Source: Sphingopyxis sp. MSC1_008
GTDB lineage: Bacteria > Pseudomonadota > Alphaproteobacteria > Sphingomonadales > Sphingomonadaceae
Direction: 5' to 3'
NCBI RefSeq assembly: GCF_023197165.1
Contig: NZ_JALPRD010000002.1
Span: forward strand, 124,001-188,000
Length of the DNA stretch: 64,000 bases
Shown: positions 33,155 to 42,388 of the stretch, piece by piece
Layout of the letters: the number at the start of each line of letters is the position of its first letter
Numbering within the stretch: position 1 is the stretch's first letter
The notes under the pieces: generated by a model
The model's database searches: none
What the model saw: the letters and a program-made list of their open reading frames with translations, nothing else
Told to the model about the DNA's origin: nothing
Position numbers and translations under genes: made by a program

Positions 33155-33345
33155 ACCCACGCCGGCAGGTCTCCTGGCTCGCGGGTCAGGGCTTGATGCA
33201 CGCCTTCCCAGGTGACCCCAGTGGCTGTCCGGGTTGGAACCCGAACGGTGCATCGCGCTCGCCGCTTACAGTTGCAGGGACAGCCCCGGCTTCGGGGGTT
33301 CAGGACGAACCCCTTTACCGCGTTCCCATTTTAAGCCCTTTCGGG
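33155..33345 (-). ncRNA. Cobalamin (B12) riboswitch
   Basis: Read on the minus strand, the element shows GGGAACGCGGTAAA at its 5' side and CTGCAACTGTAAGCGG in the core. These are followed by GCCACTGGGGTCACCTGGGAAGGC and the B12 box GAGCCAGGAGACCTGCC (about 33164-33180). These are the conserved blocks of AdoCbl riboswitches in the right order. It precedes cobO and the btuF-btuC-btuD genes, which it should shut off when B12 is plentiful. Confidence 0.95.
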
Positions 33346-33417
33346 CACCGGCGCGATCATCCGCGGGGCAAGCCCCGCATGCGCAGCCCATAAAGGAGCC
33401 GCGCTTTTTCGCAATGC

Positions 33418-34572
33418 CTATTGCCGTTCGACAATCATCGCCGCGCCGACCCCCATCGCGCCGGTCAGCACGACGAGGCCGTATCGGCCGCCGCACGCAT
33501 CGAGCGCGTCGAGCAGGGTCGAGGTCAGGATCGCGCCGCTCGCGCCCATCGGATGGCCCTTGGCGAGATGGCCTCCGCTGACATTGACCCGCGCCGGGTC
33601 GGCGTCGCGGTCGCGCAGGAATTTGGCGATGGTGACCGCGAAGGCTTCCATGAACTCGATACGGTCCATGTCGCCCAGCGTCAGCTCCGCGTGCGCCAGA
33701 ACCTTGTCCATCGCGGCAAAGCCCGCGGTGAGGGAGGCGGCGGGATCACCGCCGCTTTCGGCAAAGGCGATCACGCGGGCGCGCGGCGCTATGCCTAGGC
33801 CCTCGCCGCCGATCAGCGCGAGTCCCGCGCCGTCGCAGATTGGCGGCGCGTGCGCGATGCTGTGGAGGGGCTCGAACGTCGCGCCTTCGAGTGCGCCGGC
33901 ATATTGTTGCTGGAGTTCGCCGAACGCGGGCGGCACGGTCGCGAGCGATTCCGCGGTCGTTTGCGGACGGATGCACTCTTCGCCTGCTAATGGCCCGGTG
34001 GCGATCCGCGACTTTTGCAGCGCGGCGTCATTTTCGGCCGCGCCCGCCTTTTGCTGCGAAGCGAGCGCCACGGCATCGAGTTCGGCGCGGCTGATGCCTT
34101 CGGCGTTGGCGAGGCGATCGGCCGCCAGCACGGGCGGCACGAAGCGCGCACGCGGCGGCAGCTCGTCGTTAGTGTAGAATTCCGCACGGTCGCCGAGAAA
34201 AGGCGCGCCGCTCATCGACTCGACCCCGCCCGCAAGGATATGCGAGGCTTCACCGCTCGCGACTTTCGCAACCGCCTGACCGATCGCCGACAGGCCCGAG
34301 GCGCAATAATTGTTGATACTGTGCGCCGCCACCGTGTCGGGCAGGCCTGCATGCAGTTTCGCCAGCATCGCGATATGCCCGCCCTGCGCGCCGCTCTGCG
34401 TGACGCAGCCGAGCAGCAGGGCATCGGGCGTCGCCGCGACGTCCCCGCACCGTTCGGCGAGCGCCGCCGCCTGCTGGCGCACCAGCTCTTGCGGGCTCAG
34501 TCCCGCGAGCCCGCCGTCGGGCCGCGCCTTGCCGCGCGGCGTGCGCACCGCATCATAGAGATAGACGTCCAA
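33418..34572 (-). CDS. Thiolase-family protein (acetyl-CoA acetyltransferase-like)
   Basis: This degradative-type thiolase has about 384 residues. The acylated cysteine C90 is in HSINNYCASGLSAIG and the catalytic histidine is in GHPMGASGA. The usual C-terminal cysteine of CxGGGxG is missing; the segment reads VVLTGAMGVGAAMIVE. The frame is open far upstream, but homology starts at DVYLYDAVRTPRG. The TTG at 34572, five bases past the preceding stop, fits as start. In the cluster it would shorten an acyl chain as acetyl-CoA after activation by the neighbouring ligase. The altered C-terminus could change reversibility or make it a synthase-like or regulatory protein. Confidence 0.85.
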   Translation of the reverse strand: MDVYLYDAVRTPRGKARPDGGLAGLSPQELVRQQAAALAERCGDVAATPDALLLGCVTQSGAQGGHIAMLAKLHAGLPDTVAAHSINNYCASGLSAIGQAVAKVASGEASHILAGGVESMSGAPFLGDRAEFYTNDELPPRARFVPPVLAADRLANAEGISRAELDAVALASQQKAGAAENDAALQKSRIATGPLAGEECIRPQTTAESLATVPPAFGELQQQYAGALEGATFEPLHSIAHAPPICDGAGLALIGGEGLGIAPRARVIAFAESGGDPAASLTAGFAAMDKVLAHAELTLGDMDRIEFMEAFAVTIAKFLRDRDADPARVNVSGGHLAKGHPMGASGAILTSTLLDALDACGGRYGLVVLTGAMGVGAAMIVERQ

Positions 34573-34576
34573 GGGA

Positions 34577-35806
34577 TCAGGTGCCGACGACGAAGCTGAC
34601 CGCGGTCGTCGCGCTGCCGCCGACGTTGAAGGTCGCGAAGTTGCGTGCGCCCTCGACCTGATAGTCGCCGGCATTGCCGGTGACCTGCCGCCAGCTGTCG
34701 AGCAACATGCGCACCCCCGTGGCGCCGACCGGATGACCAAGCCCGATCAGCCCGCCCGATGGATTGACCGGCAGCCTGCCGCCCAAGGCAATCGTGCCAT
34801 CCTCGACCGCGCGCCAGCTTTCGCCGGGCTTGGTGATCCCGAAATGGTCGATCGCCATATATTCGGTGATCGAGAAGCAGTCGTGCACTTCGACCCCGTC
34901 GCACGCGTAGATGTCGGGCATTTCGGCGCGGCGCAGCGCGTCCATCATCGCCTTGCGCACACTCGGAAAGACATAATCGCCGCCGCGGCTGTCCGCGACC
35001 TTGGTCGAGTAGAGCAGGGGAGCGGTGGCATGGCCCCAGCCCTTGATCCGTGGGATGCTGTCGACTGAAATCCCGCGGCGTTTGGCATAGGCTTCGGCGA
35101 CCTCGCGCGAGGCGAGGAAGATCGCCGCGGCACCGTCGGTGACCTGACCGCAATCGGACTTGCGCAGGGATCCCTCGATCAGCGGATTGACCTCGTCATT
35201 CTCGCCCAGATGATCGTCGGTGATCGCCCAGCCGCGCGTCTGCGAATTCGGGTTCTTCTTGGCATTGGCGAAGTTGTTGGCCGAGATGCCGCGCAGATGC
35301 GCGTGGTCGAGCCCGAAGCGCTCGCCATATTCCTCGGCGACGCGCGCGAACATGTACGGCCAGAGGTAACGCGCCTCCTGCGCTTCGCGGCCCGCCCACG
35401 CTGCGGCGCCGAGATATTCGGCGGCGCGCTGGCCGGGGACATTGCGCATCAGCTCGATGCCGAGCACGAGAGCGAGGCCGTAACGCTCGGCTTCGATCTC
35501 CGCGGCGGCGGTGAGGATCGCGATACTGCCCGACGCGCAGGCGGCTTCGTGGCGCGAGGCGGGGATGCCCGCGAGGTCGGGGTGGACGTGGCCGAAGAAG
35601 CCGCCGAGCTGGCCTTGCCCCGCGAACAATTCGCCGACAAAATTACCGACATGCGCGGTTTCGACTTCCTTTGGCTCGATGCCCGTCGCGGAGAAAGCCG
35701 CTTCGGCAACGTCGCGGAACAGCTCGAACAGCCCGCCGCCCTCGCGCTCCATATTGCGCGCGAAATCGCTCTGCGCGCCGCCGAGGATGAAGACGTCTTT
35801 CGCCAT
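34577..35806 (-). CDS. SCP2-type thiolase-family protein
   Basis: This 409-residue protein is of the acetyl-CoA acetyltransferase/SCP-x thiolase group. The nucleophile is C90 in RHEAACASGS, and HDCFSITEY and the conserved GLIGLGHPVGATG follow. Such proteins often act on branched, steroid or aromatic acyl-CoA and are encoded next to a partner protein; here the second thiolase follows directly. The ATG at 35806 starts 1 base beyond the stop of the ligase gene. It belongs to the minus-strand operon that begins near 39.96 kb. Confidence 0.88.
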   Translation of the reverse strand: MAKDVFILGGAQSDFARNMEREGGGLFELFRDVAEAAFSATGIEPKEVETAHVGNFVGELFAGQGQLGGFFGHVHPDLAGIPASRHEAACASGSIAILTAAAEIEAERYGLALVLGIELMRNVPGQRAAEYLGAAAWAGREAQEARYLWPYMFARVAEEYGERFGLDHAHLRGISANNFANAKKNPNSQTRGWAITDDHLGENDEVNPLIEGSLRKSDCGQVTDGAAAIFLASREVAEAYAKRRGISVDSIPRIKGWGHATAPLLYSTKVADSRGGDYVFPSVRKAMMDALRRAEMPDIYACDGVEVHDCFSITEYMAIDHFGITKPGESWRAVEDGTIALGGRLPVNPSGGLIGLGHPVGATGVRMLLDSWRQVTGNAGDYQVEGARNFATFNVGGSATTAVSFVVGT

Positions 35807-35807
35807 A

Positions 35808-37499
35808 TCAGGCTTCCTTTTCGAGAGTGGCGAGCGCCATTTCGCGTACTTCGCTGCGCATCACCTTGTTGGTGACGTTGCGCGGCAGCGCGTCGAAGCG
35901 GAACAATCGCTCGGGCAGTTTGAACACCGCGAGGTCGTGCCCGCGCAGATAGTCGGCGACCTCGCCGATCCCGACGTCGCCCTCGCCGCGCGGGACATAG
36001 GCGAGGCCGATGCGCTCGCCCATCGTCGGGTCGGGGAGCGAGAAGGTGCAGGCTTCGGCCAACAAGGGGAGGCCGCCGAGTAGCTGGTCGATCTCCTCGG
36101 GCGAAATGTTCACACCGCCGCGGATGATCAGATCCTTGCAGCGCCCGACGAAGCGGTAGAAATCGCCGCCCTCGGCGATCTCGAACAGGTCGCCGGTGCG
36201 GAACCAGCCATCGTCGGTGAAGGCTTCGGCGGTGCGGTCAGGGGCATTGTGATAGCCCTCGAACAAGGTCGGCCCGCGAATCTGCAATTCGCCCGATACG
36301 CCATCGTCCTCGATTGCATCGCCGCCGCCGGGCGGGACGAGCCGGCTTTCGATATTGGGCGCGCGGCCCTCGCCATAAGGGCGCTGATAGGTGCCGCGCC
36401 GCGGAAACAGGCTCGCGCGCTTGTCGGGATCGGGCATGTCGCCTTCGCCGGTGATGAAACTCATCCCCTCGTTCGACCCGAAGACGTTGACGATGATGAT
36501 GCCGAGCTTTTCCTGGAACCCGCGCACCATCGCAGGTGCGAGCGGCGCCGAGCCCGAGGCAATGACGCGCAGGCTCGAAAGGTCGACCGACGCGAGCAAC
36601 GCCTCATTCTGCAGCAGCATGTTGAGCACCGCGGGCGGCGCGATCGTCAGGCTCGGCCGTTCGGTCGCGATCTGCTTGAGGTAGACGCCGGGGTCGAAGG
36701 GATGGTGCAGCACCATCGTTCCCGCGCTGGTCAGCCAGCACATGGTGATGCCGCCGATGCTCGCCATGTTGATCAGCGGGAAGGGGTTGAGCAGCACATC
36801 TCCCGGCCCGACTTTCATCGCTTCGTAGCCGGCGCCCGCGACCGCGATCCAGTGGTTGTGGCTGCGGGGGACTCCCTTGGGCACTCCCGTGGTGCCCGAG
36901 GTCCAGCAGATGGTGAAAATATCGTCGGCATCGACGGGGTTCGCCGCGACGTGCGCCGCCAGCGCGGCTTCGTTGCCCGCGGCGGTCGAGAGGTCCAACG
37001 AACCGACGGGTGGACTGGGGCCGAAGGTCATGAGCTGGATGCCGTCCAGCAAGGGCTGTGCGACGCCGACATGGTCGCAGCCCTTGACCGTCGTCGCGCA
37101 AACGAACGCCTTGGGTTCGACGACGCCGATCATGCCCTTCAGCTCGTGGCTGCGGTATTGCACCGCCGCCGGGCTCACGATCGCGCCAATCTGCGCCGCG
37201 GCAAAGTAAAGCGCGACGAACTCGCTGATGTTGGGCAACTGGACGAGCAGCACGTCATCCTTGCCGATGCCTGCCGTAACCAGCGCGCCCGCCATCCGGT
37301 CGATCTCGGCCTCAAGCTCGGCGTAGCTCAGCCGCTGCGGCTCTCCAAAAGCAAAGTCCGCACGATTGGGCGCGTCGACCAGCGCCAGCCGGTCGGGATG
37401 CGCCACCGCATTGGCGAAAAACAGGTCGGCGAATGTCTTGTCGCCCCACCAGCCGCTCTCGCGGTGTCGCCGCCGTTTATCCTCTCCTGCGACGATCAT
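35808..37499 (-). CDS. Class I adenylate-forming enzyme (acyl-CoA synthetase, DHB-AMP-ligase-like)
   Basis: This ANL-superfamily ligase has 563 residues. The P-loop is ICWTSGTTGVPKGVPRSHNH. The adenine motif is NVFGSNEG rather than YGxTE, and the hinge region is GRCKDLIIRGGVNISPEEID. The catalytic lysine lies in RNVTNKVMRSEVRE, where Gly-Lys is replaced by Asn-Lys. The N-terminus (WWGDKTFADLFFANAVAHPD) resembles aryl-acid ligases of the DhbE type. It probably activates the acid product of the oxygenase encoded just upstream. The ATG at 37499 was chosen because homology begins there and it sits one base past the previous stop; 41 further upstream codons have no support. Confidence 0.9.
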   Translation of the reverse strand: MIVAGEDKRRRHRESGWWGDKTFADLFFANAVAHPDRLALVDAPNRADFAFGEPQRLSYAELEAEIDRMAGALVTAGIGKDDVLLVQLPNISEFVALYFAAAQIGAIVSPAAVQYRSHELKGMIGVVEPKAFVCATTVKGCDHVGVAQPLLDGIQLMTFGPSPPVGSLDLSTAAGNEAALAAHVAANPVDADDIFTICWTSGTTGVPKGVPRSHNHWIAVAGAGYEAMKVGPGDVLLNPFPLINMASIGGITMCWLTSAGTMVLHHPFDPGVYLKQIATERPSLTIAPPAVLNMLLQNEALLASVDLSSLRVIASGSAPLAPAMVRGFQEKLGIIIVNVFGSNEGMSFITGEGDMPDPDKRASLFPRRGTYQRPYGEGRAPNIESRLVPPGGGDAIEDDGVSGELQIRGPTLFEGYHNAPDRTAEAFTDDGWFRTGDLFEIAEGGDFYRFVGRCKDLIIRGGVNISPEEIDQLLGGLPLLAEACTFSLPDPTMGERIGLAYVPRGEGDVGIGEVADYLRGHDLAVFKLPERLFRFDALPRNVTNKVMRSEVREMALATLEKEA

Positions 37500-37500
37500 C

Positions 37501-38997
37501 TCAGGCGGCCAGCACGCTGTTTTCGCCCATGCCGATATCGTCACCGCTCGCCCAGACGGTGTGCGTGCCCGAGCAGATGCGCTCGGGCAGGATGATCCGG
37601 CACACCGGCCCCGCCGCGACATTCTTCGCGTCGATCAGCACGCATTCGGATTTGTCGGTTTCAAGGTCGGCGATGAACGAGACGAGATAGCCGTCATCCT
37701 CATCCTTGGCGTTGATGCGCGGCGCGAACGGGGCCTCGCTGCCGAAGCGGCCGGGGCCGAATTCATAGGATTCGCTCGTACGCGCATTGAGGTCGTGTTT
37801 GACGAGGCCGCGGAACAGGAACCAGCCGGGCTCGGGGATCGCGCTATAGGCATAGCGATACGGCTTGCCCGCATAGCGGTGATTGAACATGCCGAACTCA
37901 AGATCGCGGTCGTCGAGCCGTTCTTCGACCGTCTCGCCGGTCTTCAGGTTGAAACGCCAGCGGTGGAGGCGCGGCTTGAGCAGTCCCTGATCGAGATAGG
38001 CCATCATCCGCTCGAGCCCCTCGGGCGCGTTCGGATAGGATTTGGGCATCGGCTCTTCCTGGTAATAGCCGTCGAGGATGATCTCGTCGCCGTCCTCCCA
38101 CGCGTTGAGCCAGTGGAGCGTGTAGGTCGGCTCGGCGGTGAACCAGCGGATGTCCTCGGGCTGGCCGTGCCGCGGAATGATTGCAAAGCGCGTCTTTTCG
38201 TCGGGGTGGAACTGGACGACGTGGAGGTTCCGTTCGAGTAGTTCCTCGTTCCAGTAGAGCGGCATGTCGTTGAGGATCGTGTAGTTCTTGGTGAACGCCA
38301 TGTCGTGCGGCAGGCGCGGGCCCGCGAGCGGAATGGGGATATAATGCTTGAGCCTGTTGTCCGCCCCGACGACGCCATAATGCATGTAAGGTGCGTGCTT
38401 CGAGTAATTGAAAAACATCAATTCTCCGGTCGCGAGATCGACCTTGCAATGCGCCGAAATGCCGTCGAGCGGCACCCAGCTCTCGGCGCCATATTGTTCG
38501 AGCGTGAAGGGGTCCAGCCGGTACGCTTCGCCGCATTGGTAGAAGGTCGAGATGATCTTGCCCGCATGGATCGCGACGTCGGTCGACGATGAATCTTTGA
38601 GCCACTCCTGTGCCCCCCAGCCGTGGCGCGTCGACTTGTGCGGCGGCTCCATCAGCCCCGCCCACAGCGAGCGGCCCGCTTCCTTCTCGGCCTCGAAGCC
38701 CTTGGTGCGCACGAAACGGCTGCGATAGCTCGCGCGGCCATCCTTGAACGAGATGGCGTGGATGAAACCGTCGCCGTCGAACGGGTGATAGCGCCCGATC
38801 GGCTCGTGGATCTGGTTCTCGCCGGTACGCACATAGACGCCGTCGATGTCATCGGGGATCGTTCCGATCACCTCGGCGTCACCATTGGCGAAGATCGCGT
38901 TCCACTCATTATAGGTCGGGCGCCACGCGTTCTTCATATAGGGGTGGTCGTTCGGCTGGATCGTGGTTTGGATCGTCTCGACAAGCTGGGCGGTCAT
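37501..38997 (-). CDS. Carotenoid oxygenase (RPE65/CCD)-family protein
   Basis: This non-heme Fe(II) dioxygenase of a seven-bladed propeller fold has 498 residues. Iron-binding histidines can be placed in GISAHCKVD, LPHDMAFTKNY, LHWLNAWE and the C-terminal GTHTVW. The N-terminal NGVY-type motif reads DDIDGVYVRTGENQ. In sphingomonads the family includes lignostilbene dioxygenases, and related enzymes cleave isoeugenol-type phenylpropenes. The neighbouring acid ligase and thiolases suggest cleavage of an alkene in a plant-derived aromatic or terpenoid, with the product then CoA-activated. Apocarotenoid cleavage is an alternative. It overlaps the nitronate-monooxygenase gene by 4 bases. Confidence 0.9.
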   Translation of the reverse strand: MTAQLVETIQTTIQPNDHPYMKNAWRPTYNEWNAIFANGDAEVIGTIPDDIDGVYVRTGENQIHEPIGRYHPFDGDGFIHAISFKDGRASYRSRFVRTKGFEAEKEAGRSLWAGLMEPPHKSTRHGWGAQEWLKDSSSTDVAIHAGKIISTFYQCGEAYRLDPFTLEQYGAESWVPLDGISAHCKVDLATGELMFFNYSKHAPYMHYGVVGADNRLKHYIPIPLAGPRLPHDMAFTKNYTILNDMPLYWNEELLERNLHVVQFHPDEKTRFAIIPRHGQPEDIRWFTAEPTYTLHWLNAWEDGDEIILDGYYQEEPMPKSYPNAPEGLERMMAYLDQGLLKPRLHRWRFNLKTGETVEERLDDRDLEFGMFNHRYAGKPYRYAYSAIPEPGWFLFRGLVKHDLNARTSESYEFGPGRFGSEAPFAPRINAKDEDDGYLVSFIADLETDKSECVLIDAKNVAAGPVCRIILPERICSGTHTVWASGDDIGMGENSVLAA

Positions 38998-39962
38998 GCG
39001 ATGACTCCTTCGGCGGGTGCAAAGCGCGGGCGCGTGGCGGCCGCATCATATTCTCTCACGAGACGCGAAACGATATCGGCGACGGGCTCAACGCCGCGCA
39101 CCGCGCCGACGCCTTGTCCGGCGGACCAGACATTCTTCCACGCCTTGGCATCGTCCTGCGCATCCGAGAAGTTCGGGCGCTTGTCCTCGGGCATATTCGC
39201 GGGATCGTAGCCCGCGGCGATCAGGCTCGATTTCAACCAGTTGGCGGTCACACCGGTGATACCCTTCGACGGCACGATATCCTCGGCGCCAGCCGCAACG
39301 ACCATATCCTTGTACCCCGGCACCGCCATGCTTTCGGCGCAGGCGATCAGCGAGGTGCCAAGATAGGCGAGGTCGGCGCCCAAGATTTCCGCGGCGCGTA
39401 CCGCATGGCCGGTCGAGATCGCGCCGCCCAGCACGAGCGGCCCGTCCCAGAATTGCCGTACCTCTTCGACAAAGGCGAAGCCCGCGGTCGCGCCGGTATG
39501 GCCGCCCGCGCCCGCTGCGACGAGCACCAGTCCGTCGACACCCGCGGCCGCAGCCTTGCGCGCAAAGCCGACCGAATTGACGTCGGCGAAGACGAGCCCG
39601 CCATAGGCATGGATTTCCTCGACGACGCGCGCCGGGCTGCCGAGCGCGGTGATCACCAGCGGCACCTTGTGGCGGACAACGCAGGCAATGTCTTCGGGCA
39701 GACGGCTGTTCGATGGATGGACGACAAGGTTCACCGCCCACGCCGCGGCCTCGGGATCGTTCGACAGCGCCGAATCGATCCGGCTCACCCAATCTTCGAG
39801 ATCGGCCGACGTCCGCGCATTGGGCGCCGGAAAGCTGCCGATCACGCCCGACCGCGATGCGGCAATCACCATCTCGGGCCCCGAGACGAGGAACATCGGC
39901 GCCGCGATCGCGGGCAGGCGCAAATTGCGCGTCAGCGCAGGTGGAAGGCCGTGTCCCGGCAA
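38994..39962 (-). CDS. Nitronate monooxygenase-like flavoprotein (NPD family)
   Basis: This FMN TIM-barrel protein of 322 residues has AAPMFLVSGPEMVIAASRSG at the N-terminus, the loop VAAGAGGHTG that carries the family's FMN contacts, LVLGGAISTGHAV and LAYLGTSLIACAESMA. Family members oxidise nitronates or act as NADH:quinone or enoyl reductases, so the name gives only the fold. I chose the TTG at 39962 because GAGAGG lies 7 bases upstream; no better ATG is in frame. It is the first gene of the minus-strand catabolic operon, divergent from the TonB receptor. Confidence 0.85.
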   Translation of the reverse strand: MPGHGLPPALTRNLRLPAIAAPMFLVSGPEMVIAASRSGVIGSFPAPNARTSADLEDWVSRIDSALSNDPEAAAWAVNLVVHPSNSRLPEDIACVVRHKVPLVITALGSPARVVEEIHAYGGLVFADVNSVGFARKAAAAGVDGLVLVAAGAGGHTGATAGFAFVEEVRQFWDGPLVLGGAISTGHAVRAAEILGADLAYLGTSLIACAESMAVPGYKDMVVAAGAEDIVPSKGITGVTANWLKSSLIAAGYDPANMPEDKRPNFSDAQDDAKAWKNVWSAGQGVGAVRGVEPVADIVSRLVREYDAAATRPRFAPAEGVIA

Positions 39963-39989
39963 GGTTCATCCTCTCTCAAATTATCTGAC

Positions 39990-40018
39990 TTGCATAACGA
40001 TACTTAAAGCCGTTATGA
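39990..40018 (+). promoter_or_regulatory. Promoter with a CATAACG inverted repeat between the catabolic operon and its receptor
   Basis: CATAACG (39993-39999) and its exact reverse complement CGTTATG (40011-40017) are 11 bases apart. TTGCAT (39990-39995) and TTATGA (40013-40018), spaced 17, can serve as -35/-10 for the receptor, with a leader of about 58 bases. On the other strand TTTAAG and GATAAT are also 17 apart. A regulator bound here could control both directions; the HxlR protein encoded at 42487 is the obvious candidate. Confidence 0.5.
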
Positions 40019-40082
40019 GTCGCAAGGCAAGAAAAACATCGCGGGCGGTGGTCGCCAAGACGATGGTACGTGGGAGGACCCT

Positions 40083-42383
40083 ATGAAGAGAAATTTTGTT
40101 GCGCTGCTCGCTGCATCGGCGCTCGCCAGCCCCGGTATCGCGTTTGCGCAGAACGCCGCGCCCGCCGCCGAACCCACTGAAGAGCAGGGCGGGCTCGAGG
40201 AGATCATCGTCACCGCGCAGAAGCGCGCCGAGGGGCTGTCGGACGTGCCGATCTCGATCTCGGCGATCAGTGGCAAGCAGGTCGAAAATTATGGCCAGAC
40301 CAACCTTGAGCAGATTTCGTCGTCGGTTCCGAACCTCAAGATCACCCAGACCGCGATTGCCAACCGCATCGCGATCCGCGGCATCGCGTCGGGTGACAAC
40401 AAGGGGTTCGAACAGTCGGTCGCGATGTTCGTCGACGGCGTCTATTACGGCCGCGACCAGCTCTCGCGCCTGCCGCTCGTCGACATGGAACGCGTCGAGG
40501 TGCTGCGCGGGCCGCAGCCGACCCTGTTCGGGAAAAATGCGATCGCGGGCGCGGTCAACATCACGACGCGCAGCCCGACCGACGAATTCGAAGGTTCGGT
40601 CAGCGGCCTCTATGAATTCAACCACAAGGAAGTGCAGCTCACCGGCGTGCTGTCGGGCCCGCTCTCCGAAGGCGTCGAAGCGCGTGTCGTCGGCTATCAC
40701 CGCTCGATGGACGGCTATTTCTACAACCAGAAGCTCGATCGCGACGAGCCGAACGTCGACGAATATTATTTTCGCGGCAAGCTCGAGCTCGATCGCGGCG
40801 GGCCGTTCGCCGCCGAACTGAAGCTCGAATATGCCGACTTCGAAATGAAGGGTCAGCCGCGCGACGTGTTCGGTGCGGTCGGCAATTATAACACCGTCTT
40901 TCAGGGGCCGTTCTTCGTCAGCACCGACCCCGACTATGTCCGCGAGGACAATGGGTATGAGAGCAAGAACAAGGTGTTCGGTGCGACATTGAACGCCGAC
41001 CTCGAAGTCGGTGAGCATACGGTGACGTCGGTCTCGTCGCTGCTCGACTACAAGACGCGCGAGATCGTCGACGTCGATTTTTCGGGGATCAGCTTTCTCG
41101 ACGGTACGAACCTGCGCGAGGATTATCGCCAGTTCAGCCAGGAACTGCGGCTGACCTCGCCCGGCGGCGAGACGTTCAACTATATCGCGGGCGTCTATTA
41201 CCAGCATGCGAAGCTCGACGTGCAGGACTTCACCCTGTTCAACCCGACTTTCCTCGCTTTGGGCGCGCCGTTCAACGCGCTCGGCGATACGCGCAACGAC
41301 CGCGATTATGCGCAGAAATCGGACCTGATTTCGGGCTTTGCGCAGGGCGAGTTGTCGGTCACCGACCAGCTCCGCATCACCGCGGGTGCGCGCTTCAACC
41401 ATGAGAAGAAGACCGGCAGCCGCACGCTCGCGGTCGTGAAGGGGCCGCTCAGTACCGCGCCGTTGCCCGTCGTCACCGCGGTGTTCCGCGCGCTCAACAT
41501 CGAATCGCACAGCATCTCGGGCAAGATTAGCGAGGACAGTTTCAACCCGATGGTCAACGTCCAGTTCGACGCGACCGACGACCTGATGCTCTACGCCTCC
41601 TATGCCAAGGGCACGAAGGCGGGCGGCTTCGACATCCGCTCGAACTCGCTGCCGACCTCGACCACCGTCGCGAAGCCCGGCGCCTTCGAGTTCGAAGACG
41701 AAAGCGCCGACAATTTCGAGGCGGGCCTGAAGTACAAGGGGCGCAACGTCGCCTTCAACCTGTCGGTCTACCGCACCGATTATAAGGATCTTCAGGTCAA
41801 CATCTTCGACGGCACGCTGAACTTCAACGTTCGCAACGCCGCCGAGGCGCGCACGCAGGGGGTCGAGGCCGACTTCCGCGCGGCGCTTGCCGACGGGCTG
41901 ACAATCAGCGGCGCTGTCGCCTATCTCGATTTCAAATTCACCAATTTCACCGACGGCCAATGCTATTATCTGCAGACGCCCGGCGCGAACGGCTTCTGCG
42001 ATTATTCGGGCAAGCGCAACGCGCTCAGCCCCAAATGGTCGGGCAATCTCAACGTCGATTATACGACCCCGGTGACGAGCAATATGAAGGTCGCGTTCAA
42101 CGTCAACGCCGACTTCTCCTCCTCCTATATCGCGTCGGCGAACCTCGACCCGCGCACGCATCAGGACGGCTATGTGAAGCTCGGCGCGCGGCTCGCGCTG
42201 GCGCAGGTTGACGATCGCTGGGAGGTCGCACTGATCGGGCGCAACCTTACCAACCAGCGCATCCTGCAGACCGCGAGCTCGATGCCGCTCGCGACGACGA
42301 TCACGCGCAACGCCGGCAATGCCTATAACGGCATCGTCGACCGCCCGCGCACGATTGCGGTGCAGCTGACCGGGCGCTTTTGA
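40083..42383 (+). CDS. TonB-dependent receptor of the catabolic cluster
   Basis: This outer-membrane receptor of 766 residues has a signal peptide (about 1-22, ending GIAFAQ) and a TonB box around EEIIVTAQKRAEGLSDVPIS. The plug includes AIRGIASGDN, MFVDGVYYGRDQLSRLPL and ERVEVLRGPQPTLFGKNAIAG, and the barrel ends in PRTIAVQLTGRF. This length and plug type are typical of the many sphingomonad receptors for hydrophobic or aromatic compounds. It is divergent from the ligase/thiolase/oxygenase operon and probably brings in its substrate. The ATG at 40083 follows GGGAGGA. Confidence 0.94.
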   Translation: MKRNFVALLAASALASPGIAFAQNAAPAAEPTEEQGGLEEIIVTAQKRAEGLSDVPISISAISGKQVENYGQTNLEQISSSVPNLKITQTAIANRIAIRGIASGDNKGFEQSVAMFVDGVYYGRDQLSRLPLVDMERVEVLRGPQPTLFGKNAIAGAVNITTRSPTDEFEGSVSGLYEFNHKEVQLTGVLSGPLSEGVEARVVGYHRSMDGYFYNQKLDRDEPNVDEYYFRGKLELDRGGPFAAELKLEYADFEMKGQPRDVFGAVGNYNTVFQGPFFVSTDPDYVREDNGYESKNKVFGATLNADLEVGEHTVTSVSSLLDYKTREIVDVDFSGISFLDGTNLREDYRQFSQELRLTSPGGETFNYIAGVYYQHAKLDVQDFTLFNPTFLALGAPFNALGDTRNDRDYAQKSDLISGFAQGELSVTDQLRITAGARFNHEKKTGSRTLAVVKGPLSTAPLPVVTAVFRALNIESHSISGKISEDSFNPMVNVQFDATDDLMLYASYAKGTKAGGFDIRSNSLPTSTTVAKPGAFEFEDESADNFEAGLKYKGRNVAFNLSVYRTDYKDLQVNIFDGTLNFNVRNAAEARTQGVEADFRAALADGLTISGAVAYLDFKFTNFTDGQCYYLQTPGANGFCDYSGKRNALSPKWSGNLNVDYTTPVTSNMKVAFNVNADFSSSYIASANLDPRTHQDGYVKLGARLALAQVDDRWEVALIGRNLTNQRILQTASSMPLATTITRNAGNAYNGIVDRPRTIAVQLTGRF

Positions 42384-42388
42384 TGCGG

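Noticed and set aside
36249..37595. Plus-strand open frame of 448 codons opposite the adenylate-forming enzyme
   Set aside because: No recognisable domain, and the opposite strand has all ANL motifs.
39981..42161. Minus-strand open frame of 726 codons opposite the TonB receptor
   Set aside because: The repetitive charged composition is the antisense image of a beta-barrel gene. There is no ribosome site or family match.
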